IMG/VR virus record: IMGVR_UViG_3300027985_001671
Span: 1 to 26,098 of that record
Reading direction: 5' to 3' (one strand)
Source: a virus
DNA: 26,098 nt
Under the pieces are notes generated by a model. It was not told the DNA's origin, made no database searches, and saw only the letters and a list, made by a program, of their open reading frames with translations. This document shows, piece after piece, positions 1-6,712 of the stretch; the first letter of the stretch is position 1, and the number at the start of each line of letters is the position of its first letter. A program made the position numbers and the translations under genes.

Positions 1-2
1 TG

Positions 3-734
3 CTTGCAAAACCCTATGCCGGTCAGAACCCGGTGGGCTGGATGATGAGTGAGAAGCTGGACGGCGTGCGCGCCGTCTGGGATGGGGCGGCGTTCAAGTC
101 GCGTAGCGGCAACACCCTGCAGGTCCCGGCGTGGTTCAGCGCCGGGCTGCCACCGGATGTGGTGCTGGATGGCGAGCTGTGGGAGGGGCGCGGCCAGTTC
201 CAGCAGAGCGTGGGCAAGGTGCGCTCGGGCAAGGGGGAGTGGAGCGGGATGCGCTTCATGATCTTCGATACCGTGTCCGACCAACCCTTCACCGCCCGCC
301 TGCACGCCCTGCAGGCGCTGGACCTCCCGGCCCACTGCGCCATCGTCGAGCATGTGCGCTGTGAATCCGAGGCGCACCTGGAGGAGTACGAGCGCACCGT
401 GCTCGCCCAGGGCGGGGAGGGCGTGATGCTGCGCCGGGCGGATTCGCCCTACCAGCACAAGCGCAGCGCCGACCTGCTGAAGCTCAAGCGCTTCCAGACC
501 GACGAGGCGGTGATCGTCGGCTACAAGGACGGCCTGGGGCGTAACGCCGGGCTGGTGGGCGCCTTTGTGTGTGAGTGGATGGGCAAGACCTTCCAGCTCG
601 GCGCCGGGCTCTCCGACCATGAGCGCGGCAACCCGCCCGCGCTGGGCAGCCGGGTGACCTTCTCGTTCTTCGACACCACCGATGGCTGCCTGCCGAGGCA
701 TCCGTCGTTTGTCGGGGTGCGGGACTACGAGTGA
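3..734 (+). CDS. ATP-dependent DNA ligase, small type (5' end outside window)
   Basis: The open frame runs from the window edge, so the N-terminus is missing; the GTG at 33 is inside the protein and not a credible start. The reading frame contains the nucleotidyltransferase motif KLDGVR with the AMP-accepting lysine, followed by a conserved DGELW (motif III region), GGEGVMLR (motif IV) and LLKLKRF (motif V). The C-terminal part has the OB-fold layout of small ATP-dependent ligases and ends with a PSFVGVRDYE-like tail. These enzymes seal nicks using ATP. About 244 residues are visible, close to the full size of minimal bacterial or phage ligases. Whether this is a chromosomal LigE-type enzyme or a phage ligase cannot be decided without the N-terminus (a signal peptide would favour LigE). 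A REP-like element follows the stop codon, which favours a chromosomal location. Confidence 0.88.
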   Translation, partial: LAKPYAGQNPVGWMMSEKLDGVRAVWDGAAFKSRSGNTLQVPAWFSAGLPPDVVLDGELWEGRGQFQQSVGKVRSGKGEWSGMRFMIFDTVSDQPFTARLHALQALDLPAHCAIVEHVRCESEAHLEEYERTVLAQGGEGVMLRRADSPYQHKRSADLLKLKRFQTDEAVIVGYKDGLGRNAGLVGAFVCEWMGKTFQLGAGLSDHERGNPPALGSRVTFSFFDTTDGCLPRHPSFVGVRDYE

Positions 735-743
735 GGGGCTGGT

Positions 744-774
744 GTAGCCCGGATGGAACGTAGTGGAATCCGGG
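744..774. repeat. REP-like palindromic element, copy 1
   Basis: GTAGCCCGGATG ... GGAATCCGGG begins 10 bases after the ligase stop codon. CCCGGAT (748-754) and ATCCGGG (768-774) form a perfect 7-bp inverted repeat. This GTAGCCCGGAT...AATCCGGG form is a familiar dispersed intergenic repeat of gammaproteobacterial chromosomes. A diverged relative is at 25339-25370, at the other side of the prophage. Such repeats usually sit at ends of transcripts. Confidence 0.6.
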
Positions 775-832
775 GGGCAACTCACCCGGTTCCGCATGTT
801 GATGGCACACATCACGGCAGGTATGTGCACGC

Positions 833-861
833 TTGACGATTATGTCCCCCGAAGACATAAT
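833..861 (+). promoter_or_regulatory. Sigma70-type promoter overlapped by a palindromic operator
   Basis: TTGACG (833-838) and CATAAT (856-861) are each one base from the sigma70 consensus and are 17 bp apart. The spacer and -10 box are exactly filled by a perfect 8-bp palindrome, ATTATGTC (839-846) and GACATAAT (854-861). A dimeric repressor bound there would block RNA polymerase. Downstream is what looks like the first codons of an Rrf2-family regulator (894 onward), so this was probably an autoregulated promoter. Confidence 0.55.
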
Positions 862-893
862 ATGACGCTTGAGCTCACAGTTTTAGGAGAACG

Positions 894-974
894 ATACAGC
901 TCACGCGCAACGCGGATTTCAGTGTAATCGCCATGATAATCAGAGACATAACTAATTGTAATCGCTATGAATAA
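894..974 (+). pseudogene. Remnant of an Rrf2-family regulator gene start
   Basis: After an AGGAG (885-889) the frame reads (ATA)-QLTRNADFSV-IAMII before losing similarity and stopping at 974. The stretch xQLTRNADFSV is the typical beginning of Rrf2-family winged-helix regulators (such as NsrR and IscR relatives). The start codon position has ATA instead of ATG, and only about 15 codons are recognisable. A strong promoter with a palindromic operator lies directly upstream, as expected for an autoregulated repressor gene. The rest of the gene seems deleted. The match is short, so this is a pattern-based call. Confidence 0.35.
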
Positions 975-976
975 TC
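923..976. repeat. Short direct repeat TGTAATCGCYATGA(A)TAATC
   Basis: Two copies, 923-941 and 957-976, start 34 bp apart and differ by one substitution and one inserted A. The first copy lies in the Rrf2-like remnant, so the second may be a local duplication that helped break it, or the pair may be binding sites in this AT-rich leader. Confidence 0.45.
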
Positions 977-1054
977 AAATGCATAAGTTAACAGTTAGGG
1001 TCTCAGCGCGTGAAGCACGGTTGGGACTCTCGTCACACACAGTGGAGTCCCACC

Positions 1055-1306
1055 ATGTATTACCTACTCAGCATCGTTCGAGATAGTCTATCGGACGTGT
1101 TAGCCAGCTTGCTGGAAACCAGACTACACGCGCTCCTCCCTGAGGCATGGGAGAGCAGTCTATCCTCGGTACTCTTGACCCTTGCAGTGACAGTTCTTGT
1201 TGCTGTCATTGCCAAATGGGGTTCTAAGCCTGTATCGAAAGCTGAGCGGCCCGAGCCTCAATGTTGCTGCTGTTGCTGCCAACGCAGAAAACGACGATGC
1301 AGGTAG
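1055..1306 (+). CDS. Small membrane protein with cysteine-run, basic C-terminus
   Basis: The ATG at 1055 has a GGAG (1043-1046) 8 nt upstream, so I prefer it to the GTG at 1010. The 83-residue product has an amphipathic N-terminal half, one hydrophobic segment (about residues 38-53, VLLTLAVTVLVAVIA-like) and a cytosolic-looking tail with six consecutive cysteines followed by QRRKRRCR. I do not recognise a family. The Cys run could bind metal or be acylated, but nothing here proves that. Codon use is less GC-biased than the neighbours, as in many recently gained genes. A competing frame overlaps its 3' half. The gene may be real but is not secure. Confidence 0.4.
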   Translation: MYYLLSIVRDSLSDVLASLLETRLHALLPEAWESSLSSVLLTLAVTVLVAVIAKWGSKPVSKAERPEPQCCCCCCQRRKRRCR

Positions 1307-1307
1307 A

Positions 1308-1362
1308 CTGAGCGATTCCTGCTCAGGCGTGGAGCCCAGGCGTAACCAGCTTGGGTTCCACG
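1308..1362 (+). terminator. Two hairpins after the small membrane protein gene
   Basis: CTGAGC (1308-1313) pairs with GCTCAG (1321-1326). An 11-bp stem with one G-T pair follows: CGTGGAGCCCA (1328-1338) with TGGGTTCCACG (1352-1362). There is no T tract directly after, so these could stabilise an mRNA 3' end or act in termination, but they are not a standard intrinsic terminator. Confidence 0.3.
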
Positions 1363-1464
1363 TCGCTTTACTCTTCCCACCTTATCATCTGGAAATGTGC
1401 CCTGACGCCGCACAGTGGACCTAGAGTGCATGCCCTTCAGGATGTCACGTTAGCGCCATTCGTG

Positions 1465-1917
1465 CTACTGGATATCACCCGTGCCGATCAGCCGGGCCAG
1501 GAACTCGACCTGGGTGCGGCTACCCTCGTCGGTCAGGCTGTGCACACCGTCCCGGCAGGCGTACTCCTCGTAGATGACGCTGCCTTCGTACATGGCGTCT
1601 TCCGCGTCGTCCCAGCCCATGGGGTTGGCGTACTTCACCCGGAGCACGCTGTCGCCGTTGCGGGCGTGGATGATGTCGGAGTCCTTGAAGCGCAGCAGGG
1701 GGCCTTGGGTCCAGGTCATGTAGGGCTTCTTCTCCTTTACCCGCTCTTCGAACTTGAGGTCGAGCGCATCGCGGAAGGCGTAGGTGACGTCGTAGGCCCA
1801 GTGGGGGTTCACCAGTCGGCCCTTCCCATCTTCATAGACCACGGCGTCCACGATCAGATCCAGACTCCGCTTGCTGCGTTTGGACCACATGGTCTTCAGG
1901 TGTTCGATCTCTTTCAC
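1465..1917 (-). CDS. Hypothetical protein, 150 aa
   Basis: The GTG start at 1917 has a purine-rich AGAGAGGGA about 4-5 nt upstream on the minus strand. The product is hydrophilic and highly charged, with a mixed alpha/beta composition (segments like SLDLIVDAVVYEDGKG, PLLRFKDSDIIHA) and no signal peptide or membrane segment. I do not recognise the family. It is oriented against the phage late block that starts 250 bp to its right, so it is either host DNA at the prophage edge or a cargo gene at the left end. The plus-strand open frame over the same bases has anticodon-shadow composition and was not taken. Confidence 0.6.
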   Translation of the reverse strand: MKEIEHLKTMWSKRSKRSLDLIVDAVVYEDGKGRLVNPHWAYDVTYAFRDALDLKFEERVKEKKPYMTWTQGPLLRFKDSDIIHARNGDSVLRVKYANPMGWDDAEDAMYEGSVIYEEYACRDGVHSLTDEGSRTQVEFLARLIGTGDIQ

Positions 1918-2088
1918 GACTTCCCTCTCTGAGATTCAACGGCTGGGCGCTGGGCGCGCTGGGTGAGGTTTGTGATGGTACACCAAGCTCAGAGGGTGTG
2001 CCGTGGCCACCTACTGCCCTGGATACGCGCACCCCATAGCCATGCTCCACTGCACCCTGTTGTCGCCGGCCACAGCCCATCACAGCGG

Positions 2089-2118
2089 AAATAGTGAAAT
2101 CCTCTGCCATGAGATTTC
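2089..2118 (+). promoter_or_regulatory. Conserved dyad element upstream of gpW (copy 1)
   Basis: AAATAGTGAAATCC begins a 21-bp block (2089-2109) that recurs with one mismatch at 3933-3953. In it GAAATC (2096-2101) and GATTTC (2113-2118) form an inverted repeat with an 11-bp spacer. It ends 49 bp before the gpW start. The shape fits a binding site for a dimeric phage regulator or part of a late promoter. No clear sigma70 -35/-10 pair is seen next to it. Confidence 0.5.
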
Positions 2119-2166
2119 CGGCCTCTTTGCATAGCCTGCTCCTCTACGCAATGAGGAGCGCTATTC

Positions 2167-2394
2167 ATGTCCAACGCCACCACCATGCTCGCCCAGTACC
2201 TGGCCGCCGAGTCTGCCCTGCTGCAGGGTAAGGAGATCACCTTCGAGGGCCGCCGCCTGGTGCGGGCGGACCTGCCCGACATCCGTAAGGGCCGCCAGGA
2301 GTGGGAGCGCCGCGTAGAGGCCGAGCGCCATGCCACGGCAGGCACGCCCACCGTCGGCGGCCTCGGCTACTCCGTGGCGAGGCTCGACCGCTGA
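2167..2394 (+). CDS. Head-tail joining protein, lambda gpW-like
   Basis: The 75-residue product matches lambda gpW in size (68 aa), in place (directly before the portal gene) and in pattern: an N-terminal helix rich in Ala and Leu, a beta-hairpin KEITFEGRRLVRADLPDIRKG, then a basic/acidic helix QEWERRVEAER. gpW sits in the head connector after packaging and makes the surface to which gpFII and the tail attach. The ATG is preceded by GAGGAGCG at 2153-2160. The stop codon overlaps the portal start (TGATG), showing translational coupling. In lambda the two terminase genes come directly before W. Here nothing like terminase is present; a minus-strand gene lies upstream instead. Confidence 0.82.
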   Translation: MSNATTMLAQYLAAESALLQGKEITFEGRRLVRADLPDIRKGRQEWERRVEAERHATAGTPTVGGLGYSVARLDR

Positions 2395-3938
2395 TGGCCC
2401 GCCAGCAGAAGCCCCGGGCCAACCGTCTCGACCGCATCATTGCCTACATCTCACCGCTGGCCGCGCTCAAGCGGGCACAGACCCGCCACGCGCTCGCCTA
2501 CTACGAGGCTGCGCGACCTTCGCGCCAGCGCAAGTTCCGCACCGACAACGCCGGGCCTAACACCCAGGCCGGGCAGGGCGCGGTTGCATTGCGCATCCAG
2601 GCCCGCCACCTGGAGCAGAACCACGACATTGCCCGTGGCATCCTCCGCACCCTGGTCAACAACATCATCGGTCCCAGTGGCGTCGGCATCGAGCCCCAGC
2701 CACGCCGTGCCGACGGCACCATCCATCAGGAGTACGCCAAGGCCTTACTCGAGGCCTGGCGCGACTGGAAGCGCCGCCCCGAGGTCACCCACCAGCACCA
2801 CTGGGCCCGCTGCCAACGCCTGCTGTGCAAGACCTGGCTGCGTGACGGCGAGGCCTTCGCCCAACTCCTCAGCGGCCCCATCCCTCAGCTTGACCACGGT
2901 ACCCGCGTCCCTCTCAGCCTGGAACTCTTCGAGCCCGACATTGTGCCCTTTACCCTCACCGACATCGCCAAGGGCATCGTCCAGGGTATCGAGGCCAACG
3001 CCTGGGGGCGACCGCGTGCCTACTGGGTGCACAAGCACCACCCGCACGACAACCTCACCCCCGGCAACGTCACCGCCCTCAAGCGCATCCCCGCCGAGCG
3101 CGTCATCCACATCGCCAGCACCGACCGCATCGGCCAGCGTCGGGGCGTCTCCGAGTTCGCCAGCGTCATCACCCGCCTGGAAGACATCAAAGACTACGAA
3201 GAGTCCGAGCGCGTGGCGGCCAAGATCGCCGCCATGCTCACCGCCTACGTCAAACGTCACGCCCCCGACGGCGTCGACCCAGACTCACTCCCCCGCGACG
3301 AAGAGGGCCATATCCTCCCGCGCGAGATCAGCCTGGAGCCCGGCGTCATCATCGACACCCTCCAGGTCGGCGAAGAGATCGACCTCATCGACTCCAAGCG
3401 TCCCAACCCCAACCTCGTCACCTTCCGCCAAGGCCAGCTCAAGGCCCTGGCCGCCGGTGTCGGTGCCAGCTACAGCTCTATCTCCCGCGACTACGATGGC
3501 AACTACTCCGCCCAGCGCCAGGAGATGATCGAACAGTGGGTGCACTACGCCACCCTCACCGACGAATTCGTCGGTGCTGTCGTCCAACCCATCTGGGAAG
3601 CCTTCGTCGACGCCGCTGACCTCTCCGGCGCCGTCCCCAGGCCGCCGGACGTTGCTCCACTTACCGCCGAAGACGCTCTGTACATCGGCCAGCAGATGCC
3701 CTGGATCGAACCCCTCAAAGAGGCCACCGCCTGGCTCAAACTCGCCCGCGCTGGCTTTGCCTCCGAGACCGAGATCATCCGCAAGCGCGGCGCCAACCCC
3801 GCCGATGTGCTGGAGCAGAGCGCCTCCTGGCGCGATCTGTGTGAGGAGCGCGGCGTCGTCTTCGACTCCAATCCAGCACAACGGACCACCGAAGGCACGC
3901 CGGTTGAACAACCGCCCGACGATGCCGAAGAAAAATAG
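2394..3938 (+). CDS. Portal protein, lambda gpB family
   Basis: Starting at the ATG at 2394, which overlaps the gpW stop, the product is 514 aa (lambda gpB is 533). Family hallmarks are AYYEAARPSR near residues 35-45, a LRIQARHLEQNHDIARG stretch, NNIIGPSGVGIEPQP, RDGEAFAQ, and the C-terminal GVGASYSSISRDYDGNYSAQR, equivalent to the gpB sequence where Ser-Tyr-x-x-hydroxyl-Arg-Asp-Tyr is conserved. The portal is the dodecameric ring at the capsid vertex through which DNA is packaged and ejected, and it docks terminase and later gpW/FII. A longer frame starts at 2301, but that would add a Arg/Pro-rich shadow of the gpW gene. The stop codon lies inside the second copy of the AAATAGTGAAATCC element. 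Confidence 0.95.
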   Translation: MARQQKPRANRLDRIIAYISPLAALKRAQTRHALAYYEAARPSRQRKFRTDNAGPNTQAGQGAVALRIQARHLEQNHDIARGILRTLVNNIIGPSGVGIEPQPRRADGTIHQEYAKALLEAWRDWKRRPEVTHQHHWARCQRLLCKTWLRDGEAFAQLLSGPIPQLDHGTRVPLSLELFEPDIVPFTLTDIAKGIVQGIEANAWGRPRAYWVHKHHPHDNLTPGNVTALKRIPAERVIHIASTDRIGQRRGVSEFASVITRLEDIKDYEESERVAAKIAAMLTAYVKRHAPDGVDPDSLPRDEEGHILPREISLEPGVIIDTLQVGEEIDLIDSKRPNPNLVTFRQGQLKALAAGVGASYSSISRDYDGNYSAQRQEMIEQWVHYATLTDEFVGAVVQPIWEAFVDAADLSGAVPRPPDVAPLTAEDALYIGQQMPWIEPLKEATAWLKLARAGFASETEIIRKRGANPADVLEQSASWRDLCEERGVVFDSNPAQRTTEGTPVEQPPDDAEEK

Positions 3939-3962
3939 TGAAATCCTTTGCCAAGCTATTTC
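3933..3962 (+). promoter_or_regulatory. Conserved dyad element upstream of the protease-capsid gene (copy 2)
   Basis: This is the second copy of the AAATAGTGAAATCC block (3933-3953), one mismatch from that at 2089. GAAATC (3940-3945) and TATTTC (3957-3962) again flank an 11-bp spacer, giving 5 of 6 paired positions. It overlaps the portal stop codon and ends 48 bp before the next ATG, almost the same distance as copy 1 to gpW (49 bp). Conserved spacing in two different genes suggests a regulatory site. Confidence 0.5.
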
Positions 3963-4010
3963 CAGGCTTTGTTGTTGTACTTGCTCGCAAGTCAATGAGG
4001 AGCCGTCATC

Positions 4011-6023
4011 ATGCCCACCCACAGCAACTTCCGCATCCAGGCCGCTGCCGACCCGCGCAGCGCCGAGGTCTTCATCTACGGTGACATCGGCGAGAGCTGG
4101 TGGGGCGATTCGGTCGAGGCCAAGACCTTCGTCAAGGAGCTGGCCGCGCTCGATGTAGATACCCTCACCGTGCGCATCATGAGCCACGGCGGCAGCGTCA
4201 CCGACGGCATCGCCATCTACAACGCCATCAAGCGCCACCCGGCCACGGTCACCGTCGAGATCGACGCCATCGCCGCCTCCATCGCCAGCCTCATCGCCAT
4301 GGCCGGTGACTCCATCCGCATGGCCGACAACGCCCTGTTGATGATCCACGCCCCCTGGGGCCACTCCGCCGGCAACAGTGCAGAGATGCGCCAGTTCGCC
4401 GACCTGCTCGACACCTACGCCGAGGCGATGAGCACCAGCTACGCCACCGCTACCGGCAAGGAGCAGGCGGAGATCCTCTCTCTGCTCACCGATGGTGAGG
4501 ACCACTGGTACACCGCCGAGGAGGCCTTGGCCGAGGGCTTCGTGCATGAGGTGACCGCCGCCATGCCGCTGGCCGCGAGCCTGGAGAAGACCTTCGACCT
4601 CAGCCGCTATCCCCGCTTCAACACTCAGGCATCCGCCACCCACAAGGAGCCCGCACCCATGCCCAAGCCCAACAGCCCGGCAGAGCCCTCAGCGCACAAA
4701 GAGAATGCCGCCGAGACCCCGGAACAGATCACCGCCCGCGTCCGCGCCCAGGAGAAGCAGCGCCGCGCGGACGTGGCCGCCAAGTTCGACATGATGAGCA
4801 AGCACACCGAGCTGCTCGCCACCCTGCGGACCGAGTGCCTGGAGGATATGGACTGCACCGCCGCCCAGGCGGGCGAGAAGATCCTCGCCAAGCTGGCCGA
4901 GGGGGCGACGCCCGTGATGGGCAACCTCTTCATCGTCGAGGAGGAGGCCGACCGCAAGCGCGCCGCCGCCGTGGATGCGCTGCTCGCCCGTGCCGGTGTG
5001 CCCGGCTACAAGGTGGACGCCGCGAACCCCTACCGTGGCCACAAGCTGCTCGACCTTGCCCGTGCCAGCGTGGAGCGTGGCGGGGTCAGCTGCGCCGGGA
5101 TGGACCAGCTCAAGGTGGTGGCCAACGCCTTCACCCAGTCCACCAGCGACTTCCCGCTGCTGCTGGAGGAGGCGATGCACAAGACGCTGCAGCAGGCCTA
5201 CGCCACCGCCTCGCTCACCTGGAGCCGCTTCTGCGCCATCGGCAGCGTGAGCGACTTCCGCAAGCACAACCGCTACCGCGTCGGCTCCCTGGGCAACCTG
5301 GACGGCCTCAACGAGCTGGGCGAGTTCAAGAACAAAGCGATCCCCGACGGCGAGAAGGCCAGCATCAGCGCCGCTACCGTGGGCAACATCATCAACCTCA
5401 GCCGCCAGGCGGTGATCAACGATGACCTCGGGGCCTTCATCGGCCTCTCCAACATGCTGGGCCGCTCCGCTGCGCGCACCATCGAGGCCCATGTCTACGC
5501 CCGCCTAGCCGAGAACAACGGCATGGGGCCGTTGCTGGAGGACGGTAAGGCGCTGTTCCACGCCGACCACGGCAACATCGGCGGGGCCGGTGCCCTCTCC
5601 GTGGAGCTGGTGGACGCTATCCGCATTCTCATGGCCAAGCAGAAGGACGTGAGCGGCAACAACTTCCTCGACCTGCGCCCCGCCATCTGGCTCGGCCCCA
5701 TGGGCAGCGGCTCCACCGTGCGCGTGCTCAACGGTGCGGAGTACGACCCGGAGACCGCCAACAAGCTGCACCGGCCCAACGTGGTGCGCGGCCTCTACCG
5801 CGACATCGTCGACACCCCGCGCCTGACCGGCACCCGCTTCTACACCTTCGCCGACCCCGCCGAGGCGCCGGTGCTGGAGGTGGCCTTCCTCGATGGCAAC
5901 CAGGAGCCCTACCTGGAGCAGCAGCAGGGCTTCGACGTGGACGGTGCGCGCTACAAGGTGCGCCTCGACTTCGGCGTGGGCGCCATCGACTACCGCGGCG
6001 CGGTCACCAACGCCGGGGCCTAA
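4011..6023 (+). CDS. Fused prohead protease (ClpP-like) and major capsid protein
   Basis: 670 aa with two parts. Residues about 17-185 are a ClpP/S49-type prohead protease: MSHGGSVTDGIAIYNAI, DAIAASIASLIAMAGD with probable nucleophile Ser90, LLMIHAPWG with His113, and TDGEDHWYTAEEALAEGF with probable Asp164. Residues about 217-300 are charged and helical, like a scaffold or delta domain. From about 340 to the end it is a Mu gpT-like, HK97-fold major capsid protein (for example TVGNIINLSRQAVINDD, LFHADHGNIGG). The protease would mature the shell by removing the scaffold part. The start has GAGGAG upstream. In lambda the protease (C), scaffold (Nu3) and capsid (E) are separate or nested genes; here they form one chain. 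An internal ATG with its own Shine-Dalgarno at 4659 may make protease-free capsid precursor. Confidence 0.92.
   Translation: MPTHSNFRIQAAADPRSAEVFIYGDIGESWWGDSVEAKTFVKELAALDVDTLTVRIMSHGGSVTDGIAIYNAIKRHPATVTVEIDAIAASIASLIAMAGDSIRMADNALLMIHAPWGHSAGNSAEMRQFADLLDTYAEAMSTSYATATGKEQAEILSLLTDGEDHWYTAEEALAEGFVHEVTAAMPLAASLEKTFDLSRYPRFNTQASATHKEPAPMPKPNSPAEPSAHKENAAETPEQITARVRAQEKQRRADVAAKFDMMSKHTELLATLRTECLEDMDCTAAQAGEKILAKLAEGATPVMGNLFIVEEEADRKRAAAVDALLARAGVPGYKVDAANPYRGHKLLDLARASVERGGVSCAGMDQLKVVANAFTQSTSDFPLLLEEAMHKTLQQAYATASLTWSRFCAIGSVSDFRKHNRYRVGSLGNLDGLNELGEFKNKAIPDGEKASISAATVGNIINLSRQAVINDDLGAFIGLSNMLGRSAARTIEAHVYARLAENNGMGPLLEDGKALFHADHGNIGGAGALSVELVDAIRILMAKQKDVSGNNFLDLRPAIWLGPMGSGSTVRVLNGAEYDPETANKLHRPNVVRGLYRDIVDTPRLTGTRFYTFADPAEAPVLEVAFLDGNQEPYLEQQQGFDVDGARYKVRLDFGVGAIDYRGAVTNAGA
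4644..4661 (+). promoter_or_regulatory. Internal ribosome binding site and in-frame ATG in the protease-capsid gene
   Basis: AAGGAG (4644-4649) lies 9 nt before an in-frame ATG at 4659, exactly at the junction of the protease and scaffold/capsid parts. Initiation there would give a 454-aa protein with no protease. Lambda makes its scaffold Nu3 by the same kind of nested start inside the protease gene C, and a shell needs far more capsid than protease copies. Confidence 0.5.
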
Positions 6024-6024
6024 G

Positions 6025-6039
6025 CCTGCCACGGGCAGG
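6025..6039 (+). other. Hairpin between capsid and decoration-protein genes
   Basis: CCTGCC (6025-6030) and GGCAGG (6034-6039) form a 6-bp stem with loop ACG, two bases after the capsid stop codon. No T tract follows. It could mark an RNA processing or stability site; weak evidence. Confidence 0.3.
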
Positions 6040-6078
6040 GACGCCCTCACCATCTGATTCAAGAGGAGCAAGCCAACC

Positions 6079-6414
6079 ATGGCTACCAACTATCAACAGC
6101 CTGGCAATGTACTCACCCTCACTGCCCCGGCGGGCGGGGTGCTCTCCGGTACTCCATACCTCATCGGCGGTCTGCTGGTCGTCGCCCTGCACAGCGCCGC
6201 CGAGGGCGCGAGCTTCGAGGGGCAGACCGTCGGTGTCTGGTCCCTGCCCAAGGTGAGCGCCCAGGCGTGGACCGAAGGCGCGGCAATCTACTGGGACGAC
6301 ACCGCCAAGGTGTGCACCACCGATGACGCCGCTGGGGCCAACCCGCTGGTCGGTCATGCCACCGCAGTGGCTGCGGACCCGAGCGCCACCGGCCTCGTGC
6401 GCCTGCGTCAGTAA
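6079..6414 (+). CDS. DUF2190-family capsid decoration-like protein
   Basis: 111 aa beginning MATNYQQPGNVLTLTAPAGG, then a GVWSLPKVSAQAWTEGAAIYWDDTA core and a closing ATGLVRLRQ. These three blocks are the standard pattern of DUF2190 proteins, small all-beta proteins encoded next to phage major capsid genes and considered head decoration or stabilising proteins (position of lambda gpD). The ATG follows AAGAGGAGCAAG. The gene sits directly between capsid and head-completion genes, which agrees with that role. Confidence 0.82.
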   Translation: MATNYQQPGNVLTLTAPAGGVLSGTPYLIGGLLVVALHSAAEGASFEGQTVGVWSLPKVSAQAWTEGAAIYWDDTAKVCTTDDAAGANPLVGHATAVAADPSATGLVRLRQ

Positions 6415-6424
6415 GGAGAGAGCA

Positions 6425-6712
6425 ATGAGCGACCCCAACAACCCGCAGCAGTGCAACCCTGAGCAGTGCCGCTACGCCAACCAGATCGTGCAGATGGCCA
6501 CCAAGCAGGCGCAGCACGACCTCTTCCATTCCCTGGGTATCGATGCTGACCGTCCTGAGCAGCTGGAAGAGCTGCGCAGTGACATGCGCTTCGGTCGCAT
6601 GATGCGCAAGGCGGCCAACAAGGGCTTTACCACGGCGGTCATGCTTGGTCTTACCGCCATCCTCGTGGCGGCGCTGATGTCCGTCTCCTCCAAGTTCGGC
6701 GGTGGCGGCTGA
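6425..6712 (+). CDS. Small protein with C-terminal membrane segment
   Basis: The ATG at 6425 is preceded by AAGGAGAG, 7 bases after the previous stop codon; a longer frame from 6323 would read through the DUF2190 gene and is rejected. The 95-residue product has a hydrophilic N-terminal part rich in Gln and Cys (QQCNPEQCRYANQ), a charged middle, and one hydrophobic segment near the C-terminus (VMLGLTAILVAALMSVSS), ending in KFGGGG. I do not recognise a named family. Its place in the head-completion cluster suggests a virion or assembly role, but a holin-like or other membrane function is also possible. The stop overlaps the start of the next gene. Confidence 0.65.
   Translation: MSDPNNPQQCNPEQCRYANQIVQMATKQAQHDLFHSLGIDADRPEQLEELRSDMRFGRMMRKAANKGFTTAVMLGLTAILVAALMSVSSKFGGGG

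Noticed and set aside
1351-1932. Plus-strand 193-codon frame over the minus-strand 150-aa gene
   Set aside because: Lacks a ribosome site and has the reverse-complement composition; the minus-strand frame has a good start and a natural amino-acid mix.
2440-3528. Plus-strand 362-codon frame in another phase within the portal gene
   Set aside because: Ser/Pro/Ala-biased shadow of the portal frame; no domain and no start signal.
3285-4643. Long minus-strand open frame (452 codons) across portal and capsid genes
   Set aside because: It is the antisense shadow of GC-rich coding DNA; Gly/Val/Asp-rich composition, no ribosome site, no recognised domain, and it lies opposite two strongly recognised genes.
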